NCBI RefSeq assembly: GCF_900143545.1
Contig: NZ_FREV01000001.1
Location: 653,568 to 717,567, forward strand
DNA length: 64,000 bases
Origin: Loktanella sp. Alg231-35
Lineage (GTDB): Bacteria > Pseudomonadota > Alphaproteobacteria > Rhodobacterales > Rhodobacteraceae
Direction of reading: 5' to 3'
Each line of letters starts with the position of its first letter. The stretch's first letter is position 1. Below the pieces are notes generated by a model. The model saw only the letters and a list, made by a program, of their open reading frames with translations, ran no database searches and had not been told where the DNA came from. The translations under genes and the position numbers were made by a program. Below, piece by piece: positions 54,546 through 62,321 of this stretch.

Positions 54546-56158
54546 CGCGCCTCAGGTGGGGCAAAGCTGTGTGCATCGGCCCGGTTCCAGCGTTCGGTAA
54601 ACCCGTGATCATCACCGGTGCCTTCCAGCAGAAACCCTTCTGGCATGTAGGTGTAGACGTCATTGGCTTCGGTCATGGTCCCGTCGCCACGCCGTGCCAT
54701 GAAGTGATAAGGCAGGAAATCACACGGGTTTTGCAATCCCGCGGCCCCCGCCATTTCGCCCAGCGCCTTGAGCGTGTTGTTGTGAAAGCGCGCCACCCGC
54801 TGGCTTTTGTCGCCCACGTTCAGCGCCTTCTGGCGCAGCGGATCTTGCGTGGTGACGCCCACGGGGCAGTGATTGGTATGGCAGGCCTGCGCCTGAATGC
54901 AGCCAATGGCGAACATATACCCGCGGGCAGAGTTGCACCAATCCGCCCCCAGCGACAACGCATGGGCGATATCAAATGCACTGACCAGTTTGCCAGCGGC
55001 CCCAATCTTGATCTGATCCCGGACACCTGCACCGCGCAGCGTGTTATGCACAAAGCTAAGGCCTTCAACCATCGGCATGCCCATGTGGTTTGCAAATTCC
55101 AACGGGGCCGCACCGGTGCCACCCTCAGAGCCGTCGACGACGATAAAATCCGGGATGATCTTCGTTTCCAGCATCGCCTTGACCATGCACATAAATTCGC
55201 GCCGGTGGCCGATGCAGAGTTTGAAGCCAACAGGCTTGCCGCCGGATAGGTCGCGCAACTGACCCAAGAACTGCATCATCTCCATCGGGCCGCTGAACGC
55301 GCTATGGGCGGCGGGCGAGACGCAATCGACACCCATCGGGATACCACGTGCCTCTGCAATTTCCGGTGTGATCTTGGCGGCAGGAAGCATGCCACCGTGG
55401 CCGGGTTTGGCCCCCTGGCTTAGCTTCACTTCAATCATCTTGACCTGATCAAGGGCTGCACGTTCAGCGAATTTGTCAGGGTTGAAACTGCCATCATCGT
55501 TGCGGCAACCGAAATAACCAGAGCCGATTTCATAGATCAGATCGCCCCCGCCTTCGCGGTGATAGCGGCTAATCCCACCTTCGCCTGTATCATGGGCGAA
55601 GCCCCCAATCTTGGCGCCTTTGTTCAGCGCCGAAATGGCATTGGCCGAGAGCGAACCAAAGCTCATCGCGGAGATATTATAAAGCGACGCCTTGTAAGGC
55701 TGCTTGCAATCCGGGCCGCCAACGGTGACGCGAAAGTCGCTGTTATCAAAATGTGTAGGCTCAACCGAATGGGTCAGCCAGTGATATCCGGCCTCATAGA
55801 CCCGCTCTTGCGTGCCGAAAGGGCGCTTGTCCTCCGCCCCTTTAGCGCGCTGGTAAACAAGCGAGCGTTGTTCCCGGCTGAAGGGTTGTTCGTCTTGATC
55901 GCTTTCGATCAGGTACTGGCGAATTTCGGGGCGGATTTTCTCGAACAAAAACCGGATGTGCCCGATAATGGGATAGTTGCGGGTGACGGCGTGGTGGTCC
56001 TGACTGATGTCGCGCAGGCCGACGAGTGTCACCAAAGCGAAAATCACAAAGAGGACAAAGACCCAAGGCGCCCAAAACCCGACACAGAATGTAATAACGG
56101 CCAAAACGGCCACAATCACCAGCGTTGCATATCGCTGCAACGAGATTAATTCACGCAA
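54533..56158 (-). CDS. FMN-binding glutamate-synthase-like protein (GltB2 type), membrane-anchored
   Basis: A 541-residue protein: two N-terminal membrane helices (TLVIVAVLAVITFCVGFWAPWVFVLFVIFALVTLVGL) and then the FMN/Fe-S domain of glutamate synthase (ALNKGAKIGGFAHDTGEGGIS, VKLSQGAKPGHGGMLPA, VDGSEGGTGAAPLEFANHMG, and GCIQAQACHTNHCPVGVTTQDP with cysteines for a cluster). It lacks the glutaminase domain, so it is not a complete GltB; its true substrate is unknown. The start is TTG 56156-56158 with GGAGGGA upstream. Confidence 0.9.
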   Translation of the reverse strand: MRELISLQRYATLVIVAVLAVITFCVGFWAPWVFVLFVIFALVTLVGLRDISQDHHAVTRNYPIIGHIRFLFEKIRPEIRQYLIESDQDEQPFSREQRSLVYQRAKGAEDKRPFGTQERVYEAGYHWLTHSVEPTHFDNSDFRVTVGGPDCKQPYKASLYNISAMSFGSLSANAISALNKGAKIGGFAHDTGEGGISRYHREGGGDLIYEIGSGYFGCRNDDGSFNPDKFAERAALDQVKMIEVKLSQGAKPGHGGMLPAAKITPEIAEARGIPMGVDCVSPAAHSAFSGPMEMMQFLGQLRDLSGGKPVGFKLCIGHRREFMCMVKAMLETKIIPDFIVVDGSEGGTGAAPLEFANHMGMPMVEGLSFVHNTLRGAGVRDQIKIGAAGKLVSAFDIAHALSLGADWCNSARGYMFAIGCIQAQACHTNHCPVGVTTQDPLRQKALNVGDKSQRVARFHNNTLKALGEMAGAAGLQNPCDFLPYHFMARRGDGTMTEANDVYTYMPEGFLLEGTGDDHGFTERWNRADAHSFAPPEARQSS

Positions 56159-56227
56159 AACTATCCCTCCGTTATCAGGCTTACCTTAGGGTGCTGATTT
56201 GGATAGCGAAAGATAGTTTATATGAGG

Positions 56228-57037
56228 TCAAAAATCGGCTGTGACGCCGGGCAAATCAAGCGCTTTGATCAATTCGCGCAATTCCTGCCGGGCAGCAACA
56301 TTTGAGATGTTCATCCCCTTCACCCCAATGTCGCGCAAGTCCAACAATGTCAGGCCCCGCGGAAAGAGTTCGCGGAAAATCACCCGCTCATTGAAACCAG
56401 GAGCAGTACGAAAGCCGATGCGTTTGGCAAGTTTGGTGATGACGCGCTGCATCTTTTCCTTGTTCACCATAGCCTGCGCGCCCATGCGGTTGCGCACCAC
56501 GATCCAGTCGATGGGCTTCAGGCCGGCTTGACTGCGCAACTGCCGCGCATTCCAGACCATTTCGGAATAGACCGAAGGCCCCGTGATCTCTTCGCCGTCA
56601 CTGTCCACATGGGCCAGCAGATCGAAATCAACAAAACTGTCGTTGAGCGGGGTAATCAGCGTATCGGCCAATGAATGGGCAACCTGGCTCAGCCGAGTAT
56701 GCGAGCCGGGGCAATCGATGAGGATAAAATCGGCAGATGATTCCATCTTGGCCACGGCCATCGAAAGCCGGTGATCATAGGCGTTTTCGCCCGGCTTCAG
56801 CGTCGTTTGGTCAATCTCGGGCAGGTCGTGATAGGCAGGGGTCGGCAGGTCGAGGCCTTTGCTGGCCAAGAACGATTGCCTATTCTTGATGTAACGCCCC
56901 AGTGTTTTCTGGCGCAGATCAAGGTCCAGCGTGCCAACCTTATGGCCCATACGGGCCAGCGCCGTTGCCACATGCATCGAGACCGTAGATTTGCCTGCAC
57001 CGCCTTTTTCGTTGCCGACAACAATTATATGCGCCAC
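56228..57037 (-). CDS. mipZ: Division plane positioning ATPase MipZ
   Basis: A 269-residue ParA/MinD-family ATPase. The deviant Walker A loop GNEKGGAGKST is at residues 8-18; DFILIDCPGSHTRLSQ is the Walker B region. The segment DFDLLAHVDSDGEEI and DWIVVRNRMG are typical of MipZ rather than MinD. In alphaproteobacteria MipZ forms a bipolar gradient that inhibits FtsZ and so places the Z ring at midcell. It is alone on this strand; a 366-base gap separates it from the divergent helicase gene. Confidence 0.93.
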   Translation of the reverse strand: MAHIIVVGNEKGGAGKSTVSMHVATALARMGHKVGTLDLDLRQKTLGRYIKNRQSFLASKGLDLPTPAYHDLPEIDQTTLKPGENAYDHRLSMAVAKMESSADFILIDCPGSHTRLSQVAHSLADTLITPLNDSFVDFDLLAHVDSDGEEITGPSVYSEMVWNARQLRSQAGLKPIDWIVVRNRMGAQAMVNKEKMQRVITKLAKRIGFRTAPGFNERVIFRELFPRGLTLLDLRDIGVKGMNISNVAARQELRELIKALDLPGVTADF

Positions 57038-57403
57038 TGCATGGCCCTCACCATTTATGTCTTTGTACCACTATATGATGTGGCCTGCATGGATGAAAGC
57101 ACGAGGCGACACCGAGCGCGTTCTTTTTCGCGCCGTCTTGACAGATGGCCTGCGAAGGCGCATGTGCCACCTAACCGACGCAAGCTGCCGCGTGAGCAGA
57201 GCGAGACGTACAGTCTGTCGCAAGGCGTCGTTTAAACTTCAGGTTCCCACATCACGCAGGGGTCCCGCGCCACATCGGCGCCCGGACAATGCGGTCTTGG
57301 CTGTCAGCATATTGGCGCAACCTTGCACGGGTTCACGGCCTTTATGCCATGGGCCAAATGATATGTGCGGGCCAGATGCCCGCAAGAAATAGGATATCCA
57401 TTC
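57038..57403. other. 366-base intergenic region between mipZ and the DEAD-box helicase
   Basis: Longest gene-free stretch in the window. It must hold both divergent promoters. Visible items: TTGACA at 57138-57143 with a 17-base spacer to CATGTG, a weak + strand promoter candidate; a 48-codon Arg-rich open frame at 57089-57235 of doubtful reality; and a TGCGGG/CCCGCA hairpin (57366-57371 with 57379-57384) in the helicase leader. The leader of the helicase mRNA may be long and structured. No RNA gene recognised. Confidence 0.5.
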
Positions 57404-58711
57404 ATGGATTTTGACATGCTGGGCCTCGCGCCCCGATTGATTAACGTACTCAAAGAACAAGGGATCACTAATCCCACCCCGATTCAAACCCAAGCCATCC
57501 CGCACGCCATGAATGGCCGCGACGTGATGGGCCTTGCGCAGACGGGCAGCGGCAAGACTGCGGCCTTCGGTCTGCCAATGATCCATTCGCTGATGAAAGC
57601 GGGTGTAAAACCCAACCCGAAAACATCGCGCGGTCTCATCCTCGCGCCGACGCGCGAATTGGCCAAACAAATCGCCGACAACCTCACGGCCTACACCAAA
57701 GGCAGCCACCTGAAAGTGGCGCTGGTCGTGGGTGGGGCTGGGATCGTGGCCCAGACGAAACGTCTGGCTGGTGGTGTCGACCTGCTGGTTGCAACGCCCG
57801 GTCGTTTGATTGACCTGCTGGATCGCCGCGCTGTGCGGTTGGACGAAACTATCTATCTGGTCCTCGATGAAGCTGACCAGATGCTCGACATGGGCTTTAT
57901 CCACGCGTTACGCCGCATTGCGCCGCTGCTGGCCAAAGATCGCCAAACTATGATGTTCTCGGCCACGATGCCAAAACTGATGGGCGAATTGGCGGGTACG
58001 TACCTGACCGACGCCGTGCGCGTGCAGGTGAACCCTCCGGGGCAGGCGGTGAAGAAGATCAACCAGTCGGTGCATTTCGTGGCACAAGCGGCCAAGACCG
58101 ACCTGTTGGTGGAATTGCTCGACAAACACCGTGATGAGCTGGCGATTGTTTTTGGCCGGACTAAGCACGGCTGCGAGAAGCTTTATAAGGTGCTTGAGAA
58201 GAAGGGCTTTGCGGCTGCTTCCATCCACGGCAACAAATCCCAAGGGCAACGGCAACGCGCGCTAGAGGCTTTTAAGGCGGGCAAGACCCGCGTGCTTGTG
58301 GCAACGGATGTTGCGGCGCGTGGGTTGGACATTCCCGATGTGCGGTTTGTCTATAACTACGACCTGCCGAACGTCGCTGAGAACTATGTTCACCGGATTG
58401 GGCGTACCGCGCGCGCCGGGGCCGATGGCAGCGCTGTGGCGCTGGTGGCACCAGATGAAATGATCGAATTGCAGGACATCGAGAAGGCGATGAAGGAGAA
58501 TATTCCTGTCGCCTCTGGTCGCCCTTGGGAAATTCAACCCGGTCAGAAAAAGCGGCCCAACGGTGGCGGCGGTCGTCGCGGCGGCGGCGGCGGTGGCAAT
58601 CGCGGTGGTGGGCAGCGCGCTGGCGGCAATCCGGGCGGCGGTCAGGGGAAACCTGGTGGGCGTCGTCGCGGTGGCGGCGGTGGCCGTGGGCGTGGAAAGA
58701 CGGCGGCGTAG
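57404..58711 (+). CDS. DEAD-box RNA helicase (RhlE-like) with Gly/Arg-rich tail
   Basis: A 435-residue ATP-dependent RNA helicase. From ATG 57404: Q motif region, Walker A AQTGSGKT, PTRELA, the DEAD box itself (LVLDEADQML), SAT, ATDVAARGLDIP and HRIGRTARAG. After residue about 370 the tail is almost only Gly, Arg, Asn and Gln (GGGGRRGGGGGGNRGGG), an RGG-like low-complexity tail that binds RNA and can drive condensates. The open frame extends 13 codons upstream but AGGA precedes 57404. Likely roles are ribosome assembly, RNA decay or cold adaptation. Confidence 0.94.
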   Translation: MDFDMLGLAPRLINVLKEQGITNPTPIQTQAIPHAMNGRDVMGLAQTGSGKTAAFGLPMIHSLMKAGVKPNPKTSRGLILAPTRELAKQIADNLTAYTKGSHLKVALVVGGAGIVAQTKRLAGGVDLLVATPGRLIDLLDRRAVRLDETIYLVLDEADQMLDMGFIHALRRIAPLLAKDRQTMMFSATMPKLMGELAGTYLTDAVRVQVNPPGQAVKKINQSVHFVAQAAKTDLLVELLDKHRDELAIVFGRTKHGCEKLYKVLEKKGFAAASIHGNKSQGQRQRALEAFKAGKTRVLVATDVAARGLDIPDVRFVYNYDLPNVAENYVHRIGRTARAGADGSAVALVAPDEMIELQDIEKAMKENIPVASGRPWEIQPGQKKRPNGGGGRRGGGGGGNRGGGQRAGGNPGGGQGKPGGRRRGGGGGRGRGKTAA

Positions 58712-58717
58712 GGCGAT

Positions 58718-58763
58718 CAGAGTTTTGAAAAAAACTCTGCCCCAAAATCTTTGAAGATTTTGG
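58718..58763. terminator. Double hairpin between convergent helicase and DUF1992 genes
   Basis: CAGAGTTTT (58718-58726) pairs with AAAACTCTG (58731-58739) over loop GAAA, and CCAAAATCT (58742-58750) pairs with AGATTTTGG (58755-58763). Read on the minus strand, the second hairpin is followed by GTTTTTTT, so it can terminate the DUF1992 gene; the first can act on the helicase transcript. Confidence 0.7.
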
Positions 58764-58765
58764 TG

Positions 58766-59080
58766 TCACCCGTATTTGCGAAACGCCTCCATCTCAACGG
58801 CGAGCCTCATGTGAAGTTCTGAAAGGCGGGTCATTTCGGATTTGCGCTCCGCCTCATCCGTCAGGGTTTTGAGCTTGTCCTGCGCCTCTAGTATCTGGCG
58901 GCGCAGCACGACAACAGGCGACTTCGCATCCGCCTCTTGCATCATTCGGTGCAGCACGGCGTTTTGCGGATCATCCAGATGTGCCAAAGGCTTGCCCGCA
59001 CCGGGCAGGTCTTTGAATTCACCGCGTCGTTCGGCGTTTTCCACAATCTGATCGATTAAACCGCGTAGCGGGTGGTCCAT
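58766..59080 (-). CDS. DUF1992 (DnaJ-C28-like) protein
   Basis: A 104-residue cytoplasmic protein. The signature LIDQIVENAERRGEFKDLPGAGKPL is that of DUF1992, also found in DNAJC28 of eukaryotes. The rest is helical with many charged residues (RRQILEAQDKLKTLTDEAERK). Function unknown. The stop lies at the edge of the double hairpin shared with the helicase gene. An isolated gene. Confidence 0.9.
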   Translation of the reverse strand: MDHPLRGLIDQIVENAERRGEFKDLPGAGKPLAHLDDPQNAVLHRMMQEADAKSPVVVLRRQILEAQDKLKTLTDEAERKSEMTRLSELHMRLAVEMEAFRKYG

Positions 59081-59133
59081 GGCATGCCCCTTTCATTGCC
59101 ATGAATATAGGCACGCAGTCGCATTGCCGCAAT

Positions 59134-59754
59134 TCAGGTGGCAAAGCTCTTGGCAGAGATTGCGATATCGCCCCAGCGATCCTCGGCAACGCCTTCAGCG
59201 GTCTGCGCGCAATGAACCACCCATTGCGCACCTGCTGCATATTCCAGTTTGATGGGGTGAATGGGACGTGGATTGGGCGAGGTGTGCGCCAGCACCACCT
59301 TGTTTTGGTGGCGCACCGCGCGGGCCAACGCAGTAACGCGTGGATCATTGTCGGTTGATGGCGCATGGCTCAATTCAAACCTGCTTTGCGCCTTGGCAAT
59401 CAGATCACGGATCGTCTTGGACTGGCTTTCTATCAGCTTTCCAGCGGCGCGACGCGCGGCCTGCATCCGTTCAATTTGTGCCAGAGCAGGGTGGGGGTTG
59501 GCCAGCAATAGCCCAATCGCCTCGGCCTCATCCTCGGTCAAGGCTGTCAGCTTTGTGCGATACTCAAACCCCAACTCTATCCCTCCAAGAGCACCTTGAT
59601 GCACAATCACGGGCAGCCCAGCTTCGGTCATGGCATCCAGATCTCGGAGGATCGTGCGTTGTGAAACTTCAAGTTCATCCGCCAAGGCCGCACTGGTCAT
59701 CCGCCCCCGGTTCTGCAGCAAAAGCAAGCATTGCAATAATCGGGCACCGCGCAT
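59134..59754 (-). CDS. WYL-type / YafY-like HTH transcriptional regulator
   Basis: Starts with a DeoR/HTH_11-type winged helix (LLQCLLLLQNRGRMTSAALADELEVSQRTILRDLDAMTEAGLPV), followed by YRTKLTALTEDEAEAIGLLLANP, as in YafY-type regulators. The WYL ligand domain is shortened (total 206 residues instead of about 230-320). The ATG 59752-59754 is preferred: the open frame begins at 59787, but that ATG lies inside a perfect palindrome that looks like this protein's operator, and a GGA site precedes 59754. Divergent from the SRPBCC gene. Confidence 0.82.
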   Translation of the reverse strand: MRGARLLQCLLLLQNRGRMTSAALADELEVSQRTILRDLDAMTEAGLPVIVHQGALGGIELGFEYRTKLTALTEDEAEAIGLLLANPHPALAQIERMQAARRAAGKLIESQSKTIRDLIAKAQSRFELSHAPSTDNDPRVTALARAVRHQNKVVLAHTSPNPRPIHPIKLEYAAGAQWVVHCAQTAEGVAEDRWGDIAISAKSFAT

Positions 59755-59764
59755 TTTTCGTGAT

Positions 59765-59793
59765 CCATATATGACATTAGATGTCATATATGG
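59765..59793. promoter_or_regulatory. Perfect 13-base inverted repeat, probable operator
   Basis: CCATATATGACAT (59765-59777) and its exact reverse complement ATGTCATATATGG (59781-59793) surround TAG. It lies between the start of the WYL-type regulator and the divergent SRPBCC gene. Length, symmetry and place indicate the binding site of a dimeric regulator, most simply the adjacent one acting on itself and on the divergent pair. Confidence 0.75.
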
Positions 59794-59828
59794 GGCGATA
59801 GTCAGTGCAAAACGTCAAGGAGTTTTGC

Positions 59829-60251
59829 ATGCCGCAGGTTGAAGTCCAACGCCATATCAATGCGTCGCCCGTGCAGGTCTGGGCGGTCCTGACGGACCGA
59901 ACAACACTTGTCAATGGTTCTTTCGGGATCACCCGGCTGGAAGGAGATATCGCACCAAATGCCCGTCTGGCCCTTTATACAGAGGTCGCCGGGAACAGGA
60001 CATTCAAGCTTCGGGTGACAGCCTTTGATCCGGCTCACAAGATGGTCTGGCAAGGGGGGATGCCGCTTGGGCTCTTTGCCGGTACCCGCAGTTTTACCCT
60101 TGCCGAAACAAACACCGGGACGGATTTTCATATGAAAGAGGTCTTCACTGGTCCACTGGCGGGGATGATTTGGAAATCCATGCCCGATCTGCAACCGTCA
60201 TTTGATACATTCGCCCAAGCGCTAGAGCAGCACGCAACAGGAGAGACCTGA
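59829..60251 (+). CDS. SRPBCC family protein
   Basis: A 140-residue START-like domain (polyketide cyclase/Bet v 1 fold) beginning QVEVQRHINASPVQVWAVLTD and ending with a long C-terminal helix. ATG 59829 is chosen over 59805 because AAGGAG lies six bases upstream of it. It binds or modifies a hydrophobic ligand by family; ligand unknown. The stop overlaps the start of the next gene (TGATG at 60249-60253). Regulator-SRPBCC pairs are a common layout; the regulator is the divergent WYL-type gene. Confidence 0.88.
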   Translation: MPQVEVQRHINASPVQVWAVLTDRTTLVNGSFGITRLEGDIAPNARLALYTEVAGNRTFKLRVTAFDPAHKMVWQGGMPLGLFAGTRSFTLAETNTGTDFHMKEVFTGPLAGMIWKSMPDLQPSFDTFAQALEQHATGET

Positions 60252-60676
60252 TGAACACAGTGACCTATGGCACAGGTGAAGCAGACGATCCCTGGACCTT
60301 GAAAACACCCCCATTGAGTTCGGAATTTCAAGTTTGGCGCAAACCGGAAAGTGACCCACCCGCGGTGTTGGTTCAGGTGGGCAAGACGCAGTTGTCCTAT
60401 CAGTTGCGCGCCATTGAAGACGCGCATGCCTGGCTGCTTGAGGTAGGCGACTGGGTTCCGCTGGGCAACGCCGACGAAGGCAAGCCCGTCAAGGAGGGCA
60501 CGTTAGAGGCATGGGCGCGATCGGACGACAACCCGGTCGGCGGCTACTATGGGTTACGCAAAGGCTATCGCGGCCGGTTTGCGAACTACGTGGGGCCAGT
60601 GTTGGAACTGCTGGGGTTGGCCGAATTGGAACATAACGCGCGCAACAATCGCATCCGCGCAATTGCAAAAGACTAA
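60251..60676 (+). CDS. Conserved hypothetical protein
   Basis: A 141-residue soluble protein with a one-base start/stop overlap with the SRPBCC gene, so they are cotranslated. Recognisable parts: YGTGEADDPWTLKTPPLSSEFQVWR, LSYQLRAIEDAHAWLLEVGDWVPLG, and RSDDNPVGGYYGLRKGYRGRFANYVGPVLELLGLAELEHNARNNRIRAI. The composition suggests a DNA- or nucleotide-related small family, but I cannot name it. Probably under the same operator as its upstream partner. Confidence 0.8.
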   Translation: MNTVTYGTGEADDPWTLKTPPLSSEFQVWRKPESDPPAVLVQVGKTQLSYQLRAIEDAHAWLLEVGDWVPLGNADEGKPVKEGTLEAWARSDDNPVGGYYGLRKGYRGRFANYVGPVLELLGLAELEHNARNNRIRAIAKD

Positions 60677-60684
60677 CCCGCCGA

Positions 60685-61281
60685 TCACTGATCTTCTGTC
60701 AAAACAGGCGCGGTTTGAAATCCGTTTCGCCAGATAACAAGACAGAGGACCGGATGGTCAAATGTCGTCATCGCGTGGGGTTGGTTGCTTGCATGAAATG
60801 ACGTCATTCCAGGATGCAAAATTTGCGGGGCCTCACCATCCTTCGCAAAACTGGCCTGCCCCGCGAGCACAAGATAGATTTCTTCACCGGGGTGGTGATG
60901 CCACGGATAATGCAGATGCGGCGGCATATAGACCGCCCACATCCACAGGCTTTCGCTGGTAAACGGCCCGCCGTTTCCAATGATGGAATAGCAACCAAAG
61001 CGATCAAGGAAATCCTGCCCGATATGCGTGCCTTTGTAGGTTTCACGCCATTGGGCTGTGGCCCCGACCGCAATGATGGCATCGCGCAGGTCGGGATACT
61101 GCGTGGTTGCTAACGCGGTTTCACTGGCGAGAAGCGCCGCCGCAGGGATGGAGTGCGGATCAACGGGCTGCGGGATGACGTCATGCGGAAACGCCGCAAA
61201 TGCGCGCGTGTCAGGGTGATCGTCATACGCCATGCGAGCGAATTTGAGCAGTACGTCCTGATCTGAGGTCGGCTGATACAT
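60685..61281 (-). CDS. DMSP-lyase-type cupin (DddQ/DddL-like)
   Basis: A 198-residue cupin from ATG 61279-61281, with GAGGG five bases upstream; the frame runs on upstream over the rpmE terminator without family match. Cupin motif 1 is HLHYPWHHHPGEEIYLVLAG, providing H128, H130 and E134 (plus Y136 as the possible base), and motif 2 has H169 in QPHAM. The pattern HYPxHHHPxEEIY with a C-terminal LVIWR is typical of DMSP lyases, which cleave dimethylsulfoniopropionate to dimethyl sulfide and acrylate in Roseobacters. Length fits DddQ better than DddL. The exact subfamily should be checked by phylogeny. Confidence 0.8.
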   Translation of the reverse strand: MYQPTSDQDVLLKFARMAYDDHPDTRAFAAFPHDVIPQPVDPHSIPAAALLASETALATTQYPDLRDAIIAVGATAQWRETYKGTHIGQDFLDRFGCYSIIGNGGPFTSESLWMWAVYMPPHLHYPWHHHPGEEIYLVLAGQASFAKDGEAPQILHPGMTSFHASNQPHAMTTFDHPVLCLVIWRNGFQTAPVLTEDQ

Positions 61282-61387
61282 CGTTTCCCTCGTGCCGGTG
61301 ATGTCACCTTGAAATGACCGCGAGGCGATGGCTGTCCTGAAAACGACTTCTGGCTCAGGCTGCTGCACGCCAAAGACAAACGCAAAA

Positions 61388-61408
61388 CGCCGCCCCCTTG
61401 GGGCGGCG
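61388..61408 (-). terminator. Intrinsic terminator after rpmE
   Basis: CGCCGCCCC (61388-61396) pairs with GGGGCGGCG (61400-61408). On the minus strand the stem is followed by TTTTGCG, a standard terminator for the rplS-rpmE transcript. A smaller GTGGGT/ACCCAC hairpin (61424-61438) sits between it and the rpmE stop. Confidence 0.85.
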
Positions 61409-61445
61409 CTTGTAATCCGTAGGGTGGGTAAAACCCACGCAGGTC

Positions 61446-61667
61446 TTAGAAACCCAGACCGGCGTATTTGTTCTTGAACTTGGACACACGGCCACCAGCG
61501 TCCATCAGACGGGTGGAGCCACCGTTCCATGCAGGGTGAACGGATGGATCAATATCCAGCGCCATTGTGTCGCCTTCCTTGCCCCATGTGGATTTCATCT
61601 GCACCACTGTGCCGTCGGTCATTTTGACGTCGATGATGTGATAGTCGGGATGCGTATCTTTTTTCAT
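61446..61667 (-). CDS. rpmE: 50S ribosomal protein L31
   Basis: A 73-residue L31. [32 protein letters not shown] and [30 protein letters not shown] are typical. It lacks the Cys residues of the zinc-binding (C+) form, so it is a C- type. AAGGA precedes the ATG. Follows rplS by 11 bases and is ended by an intrinsic terminator. Confidence 0.96.
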   Translation of the reverse strand: MKKDTHPDYHIIDVKMTDGTVVQMKSTWGKEGDTMALDIDPSVHPAWNGGSTRLMDAGGRVSKFKNKYAGLGF

Positions 61668-61678
61668 GATCGTAATCC

Positions 61679-62062
61679 TTACGCTTCGGCGCCCTTAGGC
61701 GCTTTGTAGTTAGTAACCTCTGCGATACGTGCGGATTTACCGCGACGCGAACGCAGATAGTACAGCTTGGCGCGACGCACGCGACCACGGCGAACCACGG
61801 TGATGCTGTCGATGTTGGTGGAGTGCAGCGGGAAAACACGCTCCACACCTTCGCCAAAGGAAATCTTGCGCACTGTGAAAGATCCGGCAATGCCTTTGCC
61901 GTTCTTGCGGGCGATGCACACGCCTTCGTAGTTTTGCACACGGCTGCGCGTGCCTTCGGTCACTTTGTAACCGACGCGGATGGTGTCACCCGCTTTAAAG
62001 TCGGGGATTGTGGCCCCAAGTGCGGCGACTTGTTCCGCTTCGAGTTGTGCGATCAGGTCCAT
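61679..62062 (-). CDS. rplS: 50S ribosomal protein L19
   Basis: A 127-residue L19 (usual length about 115-130). The conserved stretch [37 protein letters not shown], then [26 protein letters not shown] and [23 protein letters not shown], are present, with a short C-terminal extension ([13 protein letters not shown]). L19 sits at the 30S-50S interface. AAAGGAGCG lies upstream of the ATG. Preceded by a leader of about 225 bases. Confidence 0.97.
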   Translation of the reverse strand: MDLIAQLEAEQVAALGATIPDFKAGDTIRVGYKVTEGTRSRVQNYEGVCIARKNGKGIAGSFTVRKISFGEGVERVFPLHSTNIDSITVVRRGRVRRAKLYYLRSRRGKSARIAEVTNYKAPKGAEA

Positions 62063-62239
62063 CTGAAACGCTCCTTTAAAATGCTTGCGGTTATCCGCAA
62101 TGTTTCTTTCGTGGCTCAGAGCTCTGCGTCGTTACCGGGTCCAGTTGCCTGCCCGCCAGAGATGCGTCATCATTTCTTTGTTGTGGTTGTCCGGCCTGAC
62201 TGGTGAGGACTGCACCAACGAAGGTGCTCTCATGATCCA

Positions 62240-62258
62240 GTTGGTTCCATAAACCAAC
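62240..62258 (-). other. Hairpin in the rplS leader
   Basis: GTTGGTT (62240-62246) pairs with AACCAAC (62252-62258) over a five-base loop in the transcribed leader of rplS-rpmE. A second short stem, TTGCGG/CCGCAA, lies about 20 bases before the ribosome-binding site. Either could take part in autoregulation by a ribosomal protein; untested. Confidence 0.4.
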
Positions 62259-62292
62259 ACCCGGAATCAGCAAAGCTGACCGGGAATGCTGC

Positions 62293-62321
62293 CGTATAAG
62301 CGCACAAGGGTAGTGGATCAA
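62293..62321 (-). promoter_or_regulatory. Sigma-70-type promoter for rplS-rpmE
   Basis: On the minus strand TTGATC (62316-62321) and TATACG (62293-62298) are separated by exactly 17 bases. It overlaps the end of the ABM gene, so rplS-rpmE can be expressed apart from rimM-trmD. Transcription would start near 62286. Confidence 0.6.

Noticed and set aside
57089..57235. 48-codon Arg-rich frame in the mipZ-helicase gap
   Set aside because: No ribosome-binding site, skewed composition and no conserved motif; kept only as part of the intergenic note.
58555..58708. GC-rich low-complexity DNA repeat
   Set aside because: It is the in-frame Gly/Arg-rich tail of the DEAD-box helicase, common in this family.
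59761..59790. TGATCC on the + strand as a second RpoE-type promoter before the SRPBCC gene
   Set aside because: The TGATCC arises at the edge of the palindromic operator and the -10 at 18-base spacing (CATATA) is poor; the operator explanation is better.
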